Shown in pieces: positions 59,712 through 64,000 of a stretch of 64,000 bases of DNA (positions are counted from its first letter, which is position 1; the number at the start of each line of letters is the position of its first letter). A program made the translations under genes and the position numbers. Source of the stretch: Lentibacter algarum (GTDB lineage Bacteria > Pseudomonadota > Alphaproteobacteria > Rhodobacterales > Rhodobacteraceae); contig NZ_JAHKQI010000008.1 of NCBI RefSeq assembly GCF_018860975.1, forward strand, positions 721,635 to 785,634, in the 5' to 3' direction. The notes under the pieces were generated by a model. It was not told the origin of the DNA, made no database searches, and saw nothing but the letters and a program-made list of their open reading frames with translations.

Positions 59712-60941
59712 ATGACCAAATTCTCACCGTTCAAGTTGTTGGGCTTTGGCCTGTTGGCCTTAACGATGGCGTGCTTCAGTGGCGCCTCGGTGCAAGCGCA
59801 GAACCTGTTCAAACCTGCGATCAAAGTGAACGACAAGGTGATCACCGGATTTGAGCTTCAGCAGCGTGCCCGTATGTTGCAAGTGTTCCGCTCGCCCGGC
59901 GATCCGACCACGGAAGCCCGCAAGCAACTGATCGAGGAACGCCTCAAGATTGATGCGTCCGAGGCCAACGGAGTGCTGCCATCGCGGGGCGAGATCGAAG
60001 CCGGTATGGAAGAGTTTGCGGGCCGTGCGGGCATGACCACCGAGCAGTTTTTAAAGGCCCTTCAGGGCGCAGGCGTCGAGGCGCAATCATTCCATGATTT
60101 CGTGTCTGCCGGTGTTGCTTGGCGGGGCCTGGTGCGAGCCAAGTTTGGCAGCCGCGTTGAAGTGAACGACGGCGACATCGACGCCGCGCTGAACGCGACC
60201 GGAGGCTCGAATGTGCGGGTGCTGTTGTCGGAGATCATCATTCCGGCGCCGCCCCCCCGTGCTGCGCAGGCACAGGCGCGAGCCGAGCAGATTTCAAAAG
60301 GGGCGTCTTTGCAGGCCTTCGCCAGTGCGGCGCGCAAATACTCGGCGTCGCCATCACGCGGGCGCGGCGGCAAGCTTGACTGGATGCCAGTCACCCAACT
60401 GCCGGCACAGCTGCGCCCTCTGGTGCTCGGGCTTGCCCCGGGTCAGGTTAGCGAGCCGATCCCTATTCCCGGTGCGATTGCGCTGTTCCAGATGCGTGCC
60501 ATCGAAGAAGGCAAGACTGTCGCGCCCGAATATTCAGCCGTAGAATACGCCGCCTATTACATTGCTGGCGGGCGCTCACCAGAAGCTTTGGCGACGGCCA
60601 AAAAGCTGCGCAGCCGTGTTGACACATGTGATGACCTATACGGTGTTGCCAAGGGCCAGCCTGAGGAAGTTCTGGAGCGCGGTGCCAAGGCTCCGGCAGA
60701 AATTCCCACGGATATTGCGATGGAACTGGCGAAGCTGGACAAGCATGAAATCTCGACAACGCTGACACGGGCCAACGGGCAAACACTTGTGTTCCTTATG
60801 CTTTGCGGGCGCACTCCGAAAGTTGCCGAAGGCGTAGAGCGAGACGAGATCGGCCTTGGGCTGCGCAACCGTCGCCTGAGCAGCTATGCTGATGGCTACC
60901 TTGATCAACTGCGCACAGAGGCGCGGATTGTTGAATACTAG
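59712..60941 (+). CDS. surA: SurA-like periplasmic peptidyl-prolyl isomerase/chaperone
   Basis: Periplasmic chaperone for outer-membrane proteins, 409 residues. Signal peptide with LLGFGLLALTMACFSGASVQ; SurA N-terminal domain (INVKV-type AIKVNDKVITGFELQQRARM); parvulin domain around 170-260 (LLSEIIIPAPP, FASAARKYSASPSRGRGGKL, LAPGQVSEPIPIPGAIALFQ). Only one parvulin domain is present. I chose the ATG at 59712 because it gives a clean signal peptide; an earlier in-frame ATG overlaps the lptD end. Overlaps pdxA by 11 bp. Confidence 0.92.
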   Translation: MTKFSPFKLLGFGLLALTMACFSGASVQAQNLFKPAIKVNDKVITGFELQQRARMLQVFRSPGDPTTEARKQLIEERLKIDASEANGVLPSRGEIEAGMEEFAGRAGMTTEQFLKALQGAGVEAQSFHDFVSAGVAWRGLVRAKFGSRVEVNDGDIDAALNATGGSNVRVLLSEIIIPAPPPRAAQAQARAEQISKGASLQAFASAARKYSASPSRGRGGKLDWMPVTQLPAQLRPLVLGLAPGQVSEPIPIPGAIALFQMRAIEEGKTVAPEYSAVEYAAYYIAGGRSPEALATAKKLRSRVDTCDDLYGVAKGQPEEVLERGAKAPAEIPTDIAMELAKLDKHEISTTLTRANGQTLVFLMLCGRTPKVAEGVERDEIGLGLRNRRLSSYADGYLDQLRTEARIVEY

Positions 60942-61899
60942 GCCCATTGCGCTCACCGGTGGCGAGCCGGCGGGTATTAGCCCCGAGCTTGCACCTATGG
61001 CGTGGGCAGCGCTGAAAAGCGAACTGGCTTTCTGCTATCTTGGCGACCCTACGCACCTGCCTGCGGGCACCATTTTCGAGCTTGTCCAAACCCTTGCTGA
61101 AGCCAGCGATGTCATGCCGCGCGCCCTTCCGGTGTTGGCGCATGACTTTGGCACTCCGCGTGTTGCCGGAGTGTCTGACGCGGGCCACGCCGAACATGTG
61201 ATCGAGGTTATCAAGCAGGCCGTCGGGCTGGCGTTGAGCGGTGAGGCCTCTGCGGTCTGCACCCTGCCCATCAACAAGAAAGCGCTCAAAGACGGGGCGG
61301 CTTTTGCCTTTCCCGGTCACACCGAGTTTCTGGCACATCTGTGCGGCGGTGGGGAAAGCGTGATGATGCTGGCCTCGCCCGAGTTGCGGGTTGTGCCCGC
61401 GACGATCCACATTGCTTTAGCCGATGTGCCGAGCGTTTTGACGCGTGACAAGCTGCGCCATGTTATCGAAGTCACTGCCGCTGATTTGCGCAGGCGTTTT
61501 GACATTGCTGCGCCAGTGCTGGCGATAGCTGGGCTGAACCCGCATGCGGGCGAAGGCGGCGCTATGGGCACTGAGGAGCTGGACTGGATTGCGCCGCTAC
61601 TTGATGACATGCGTGCCGAAGGATACGCGCTTGCAGGCCCCCTGCCCGCCGATACGATGTTTCACGCCGCCGCGCGCGCGCGTTATGATGCGGCGATTGC
61701 GATGTATCATGATCAAGCGCTGATCCCGATTAAGACACTAGATTTTGACCGCGGCGTAAACGTGACGCTTGGCTTGCCAATTGTGCGCAGTTCGCCAGAC
61801 CACGGCACGGCTTTTGACATCGCCGGAACGGGCAGAGCCAACCCCTCTTCGACCATTGAGGCGCTGAAGCTGGCGTGGACTATGGCGGGCAAATCATGA
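60931..61899 (+). CDS. pdxA: 4-hydroxythreonine-4-phosphate dehydrogenase
   Basis: NAD-dependent enzyme of pyridoxal-phosphate synthesis, 322 residues. Family blocks: [39 protein letters not shown] (substrate and metal residues), [13 protein letters not shown] and [19 protein letters not shown]. No ATG fits: the family start aligns with TTG at 60931 (L-NTRPIALT), within the surA 3' end, with GAGG about 9 bases upstream. The rare TTG start may keep its level low. Followed by overlapping rsmA. Confidence 0.93.
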   Translation: MNTRPIALTGGEPAGISPELAPMAWAALKSELAFCYLGDPTHLPAGTIFELVQTLAEASDVMPRALPVLAHDFGTPRVAGVSDAGHAEHVIEVIKQAVGLALSGEASAVCTLPINKKALKDGAAFAFPGHTEFLAHLCGGGESVMMLASPELRVVPATIHIALADVPSVLTRDKLRHVIEVTAADLRRRFDIAAPVLAIAGLNPHAGEGGAMGTEELDWIAPLLDDMRAEGYALAGPLPADTMFHAAARARYDAAIAMYHDQALIPIKTLDFDRGVNVTLGLPIVRSSPDHGTAFDIAGTGRANPSSTIEALKLAWTMAGKS

Positions 61900-62735
61900 G
61901 CCGGATCGACAACCTGCCTTCTCTGAGCGAGGTGATAAAAGCGCATGAGCTGTCAGCCCGAAAAGCGCTTGGTCAGAACTTTCTACTTGATCTCAACCTG
62001 ACGGCCAAGATCGCGCGGCAAGTCGGTGATTTGGCTGGCTCTGACGTGCTTGAGATCGGCCCCGGGCCGGGCGGTCTGACACGCGGGTTGCTATCTGAGG
62101 GCGCACGCAAGGTTCTGGCCATCGAGAAAGACCCGCGCTGCATACCTGCGCTTGACGAGATTGCCGCCGCTTACGAGGGGCGCTTGCAAGTGATCGAGGG
62201 GGACGCTTTGCAGGTTGACCCATTGCAGCACCTGACACAGCCCATCCGCGTGGCCGCGAACCTGCCCTACAACATCGGCACCGAGCTTCTGGTGCGTTGG
62301 CTGACGCCGCAAGACTGGCCGCCGTTCTGGGAGAGTCTGACGCTGATGTTCCAGCGCGAAGTTGCCGAGCGTATTGTCGCCAAACCGGGCAGCAAGGCTT
62401 ACGGGCGTCTGGCGCTTTTGGCGCAGTGGCGCGCCGATGCGCAGATTGTGCTGACTTTGCCGCCTGAGGCGTTTTCCCCTCCACCGAAGGTGCACAGCGC
62501 TGTTGTGCATCTCACTGCCTTGAAAGAGCCGCGCTATGAGGCCGATGCCAAGGTGCTTGAACGGGTGGTTGCCAAAGCCTTTAACCAAAGGCGCAAGATG
62601 CTGCGTGCCGCGCTCAAGGGCTTGGCACCTGACTTGGAAGACCGTTTGATCGCCTCGGGTATCAAGCCGACAGACCGCGCTGAAGTGGTCGGGCTTGAGC
62701 AGTTTTGCGCACTGGCGCGCAACGTCGCCAGCTAA
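61896..62735 (+). CDS. rsmA: 16S rRNA dimethyladenosine transferase
   Basis: Dimethylates A1518 and A1519 of 16S rRNA in late 30S assembly. 279 residues: [23 protein letters not shown] site [15 protein letters not shown], the [11 protein letters not shown] catalytic motif and [12 protein letters not shown]. The ATG at 61896 overlaps the pdxA stop (ATGA). Ends the lpt-surA-pdxA-rsmA supra-operon. Confidence 0.97.
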   Translation: MSRIDNLPSLSEVIKAHELSARKALGQNFLLDLNLTAKIARQVGDLAGSDVLEIGPGPGGLTRGLLSEGARKVLAIEKDPRCIPALDEIAAAYEGRLQVIEGDALQVDPLQHLTQPIRVAANLPYNIGTELLVRWLTPQDWPPFWESLTLMFQREVAERIVAKPGSKAYGRLALLAQWRADAQIVLTLPPEAFSPPPKVHSAVVHLTALKEPRYEADAKVLERVVAKAFNQRRKMLRAALKGLAPDLEDRLIASGIKPTDRAEVVGLEQFCALARNVAS

Positions 62736-62741
62736 CACGAC

Positions 62742-62772
62742 AAAAGAAAAACCCCGCTGCTTGAGCGGGGCC
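62742..62772 (-). terminator. Intrinsic terminator after the DUF4167 gene
   Basis: On the minus strand CCCCGCT-CAAGC-AGCGGGG is followed by TTTTTCTTTT. It lies about 55 bp after the DUF4167 stop. It may also shield rsmA from the other side, though the plus strand lacks a T-run. Confidence 0.85.
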
Positions 62773-62776
62773 TTGT

Positions 62777-62819
62777 GAAGCTACGATTGTTGAAGCTACG
62801 ACTGTGAAGATACGACTGT
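62777..62819. repeat. Three tandem 14-15 bp repeats
   Basis: GAAGCTACGATTGTT (62777), GAAGCTACGACTGT (62792) and GAAGATACGACTGT (62806) follow without gaps, between the DUF4167 stop and its terminator. Probably slippage in noncoding DNA; function not apparent. Confidence 0.7.
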
Positions 62820-62826
62820 GTAGTCT

Positions 62827-63390
62827 TTATTCAGCGGCTTCCGGGCCCGCTTCAGGGCTGGCATCCGGTTGCGCCTGCGGCTGTTCGCCATCGTTTTTCT
62901 TGCGGCGTGGCTTGCGCGGGCGCTTGGGCTTTGGTGCCGTTTCTTCCGGCGTTGCAACCAAACCGCTGTCGCCTGCAACATCGGGCTGAGGGGCCGAGGC
63001 TGGATCAGTCGGTTGCTGAGCCTGTCCGCTATTTGACTCGCGTTCCTGACGTTCGATGCGCTCGTTGCGCTCGCGGTCACGCTCGGCTTGGCGGTCACGG
63101 TTCTGGGCTTCTTGTTGCTCGCGTTTGGCTTCCTGCTCGCGCATGGCCTCGGCCAGCAAGCGCAGGTAGTGCTCGGCGTGCTGCTGGAAGTTCTCGGTTG
63201 CAACGCGGTCACCTGCGAGTTGCGCATCACGCGCCAGCTGGTTGTATTTCTCGATGATCTGTTGCGGCGTGCCGCGCACTTTGCCTTCTGGCCCCGAGCT
63301 GTCAAACACCCGATTGACGACATTTACGCCCGAGCGATTGTTATTGTTGCGGTTGTTCTTCGACCGCGAACGCGATTTTGATGATCTCAT
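62827..63390 (-). CDS. DUF4167 domain protein
   Basis: 187-residue, highly charged protein typical of alphaproteobacteria: RSSKSRSRSKNNRNNNNRSG basic start, the conserved DUF4167 core (NRVFDSSGPEGKVRGTPQQI, YNQLARDAQLAGDRVATENF, QQHAEHYLRLLAEAM), then a long Glu/Arg coiled-coil and a Pro/Ala tail with a basic cluster (PKRPRKPRRKK). RNA binding is likely from composition, but unproved. The ATG at 63390 is chosen because the core family starts there. Downstream of prmC by about 210 bp, the usual order. Confidence 0.88.
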   Translation of the reverse strand: MRSSKSRSRSKNNRNNNNRSGVNVVNRVFDSSGPEGKVRGTPQQIIEKYNQLARDAQLAGDRVATENFQQHAEHYLRLLAEAMREQEAKREQQEAQNRDRQAERDRERNERIERQERESNSGQAQQPTDPASAPQPDVAGDSGLVATPEETAPKPKRPRKPRRKKNDGEQPQAQPDASPEAGPEAAE

Positions 63391-63600
63391 GTTTTCATAG
63401 CCTAGGCTTGTTAAGTGGCCTTTGTTTGATTTGCGAACATGCTGAGCACATTTGACACAAATCCAAAGATTTCTGGCTTGGGTGTATGCGGGACCGTCAC
63501 CAAGGACATCCACCGCTTACCCCTTCAGTAACCATGCCAGCGCATGATTCACAAGGCCCAAATAGGTAAATTGCCTATGTTTAGGGCGATTTACCCCTAT

Positions 63601-64000
63601 TTAGGCGGGTTTATGCGCGCTGACCACGCGATCACGGCTATCGAGGTCGGGTAGAACCTGAACCTGCGCGAGCCCTGCATCTGCCATCATTTGCGCGACT
63701 TGTGCACCCTGTGTCGGGCCGATCTCAACTAATATCCGCCCGTTTGGCTTAAGAAACCCCGGCGCTTGGGCGCAGATCCTGCGGTAGGCCGTGAGGCCAT
63801 CGGCTTCATCCGTGAGCGCCATACGCGGCTCGTAGGTGAGTTCAGGCTCGAGTGTCAGCATTTCCTCAGCGGTAACATATGGCGGGTTAGAGACGATAAG
63901 GTCATAACTTCCGCGCACGACAGAAAACCAGTTAGACACCTCGAAGCTACATCTATCAAGCACAGCGTGCTCTTTCGCATTTACATTTGCAATCACCAGC
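63601..64000 (-). CDS. prmC: Release factor glutamine methyltransferase, 5' part outside window
   Basis: SAM-dependent enzyme that methylates the GGQ glutamine of release factors 1 and 2. Only the C-terminal 132 residues are visible; the frame is open to the window edge. The NPPY catalytic motif is in YDLIVSNPPYVTAEEML, with ALTDEADGLTAYRRIC and GRILVEIGPTQGAQVAQMM typical of the family end. Its target PrfB is encoded at 5995. The 210 bp between it and the DUF4167 start hold no feature I recognise. Confidence 0.93.
   Translation of the reverse strand, partial: LVIANVNAKEHAVLDRCSFEVSNWFSVVRGSYDLIVSNPPYVTAEEMLTLEPELTYEPRMALTDEADGLTAYRRICAQAPGFLKPNGRILVEIGPTQGAQVAQMMADAGLAQVQVLPDLDSRDRVVSAHKPA

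Noticed and set aside
62777-62819. Regulatory iterons after the DUF4167 gene
   Set aside because: Three imperfect tandem copies in noncoding DNA behind a stop codon are most simply explained by slippage.

Overview
The window is a 64 kb stretch of an alphaproteobacterial chromosome, almost certainly from the Roseobacter group of the Rhodobacteraceae. The grounds are a complete gene transfer agent (GTA) cluster in the Rhodobacter capsulatus order, a C4-pathway 5-aminolevulinate synthase (HemA), a release factor 2 gene without the enterobacterial frameshift, and the rodZ-ispG, lptF-lptG-lptD-surA-pdxA-rsmA and prmC/DUF4167 arrangements typical of the group. Genes are tightly packed on both strands. 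I found no rRNA, tRNA, transposase or CRISPR array, and the genus cannot be named from this sequence alone.

Layout. 1-2091: acetolactate synthase large (5' end cut by the window) and small subunits. 2156-5924: a small unknown protein, an XRE-type regulator with an operator-like dyad, a DUF2189 membrane protein and an amidase. 5995-15556: cell envelope and housekeeping genes (prfB, PBP1A, AmiC, an aminotransferase, an M48 protease coupled to a DsbA-like protein, ispG). 15624-21085: RodZ-like protein, hemA, an M20 peptidase and cysE. 21265-35295: the GTA head, tail and packaging genes, all on the minus strand and closed by a terminator. 35524-38535: a coupled four-gene operon (ABC ATPase, short CobK-like protein, DNA glycosylase, esterase). 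38812-44599: DUF2842, purA, DUF6500, two back-to-back gene remnants, DUF6524, secG, pyrG and an unknown gene. 44759-45928: DUF1330 and two TerB-like genes. 46020-50738: a gamma-glutamyl polyamine (Puu-like) operon. 50948-53231: a divergent SHMT-like enzyme and its facing LysR regulator. 53228-55181: holC and pepA. 55305-62735: the LPS export and outer-membrane biogenesis operon with pdxA and rsmA. 62827-64000: DUF4167 gene and the 3' part of prmC.

How the parts work together. The GTA genes encode a small tailed particle that in relatives packages random host DNA. Regulators, lysis genes and several accessory head-spike or fibre genes known from R. capsulatus are not in this window and must lie elsewhere. 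The Puu-like operon should glutamylate, oxidise and deglutamylate a polyamine; two near-identical palindromes just upstream of two of its start codons look like operators. The hemA upstream region carries an Fnr-type box and a separate dyad, as expected for oxygen and haem control.

Most novel signal. Three intergenic copies (4401-4519, 41640-41745, 50763-50861) of a roughly 100-120 bp element share four GTGCATAC-like octamers at exact 12-12-11 bp steps and are bounded on both sides by GTTAAC. I do not recognise this element. Other points of interest are a deletion scar that appears to fuse the 3' ends of a TetR-type gene and a DUF1772-type gene at about 41050, an internally shortened CobK-like protein, and a three-codon minicistron with a strong ribosome binding site just before GTA gene g1.
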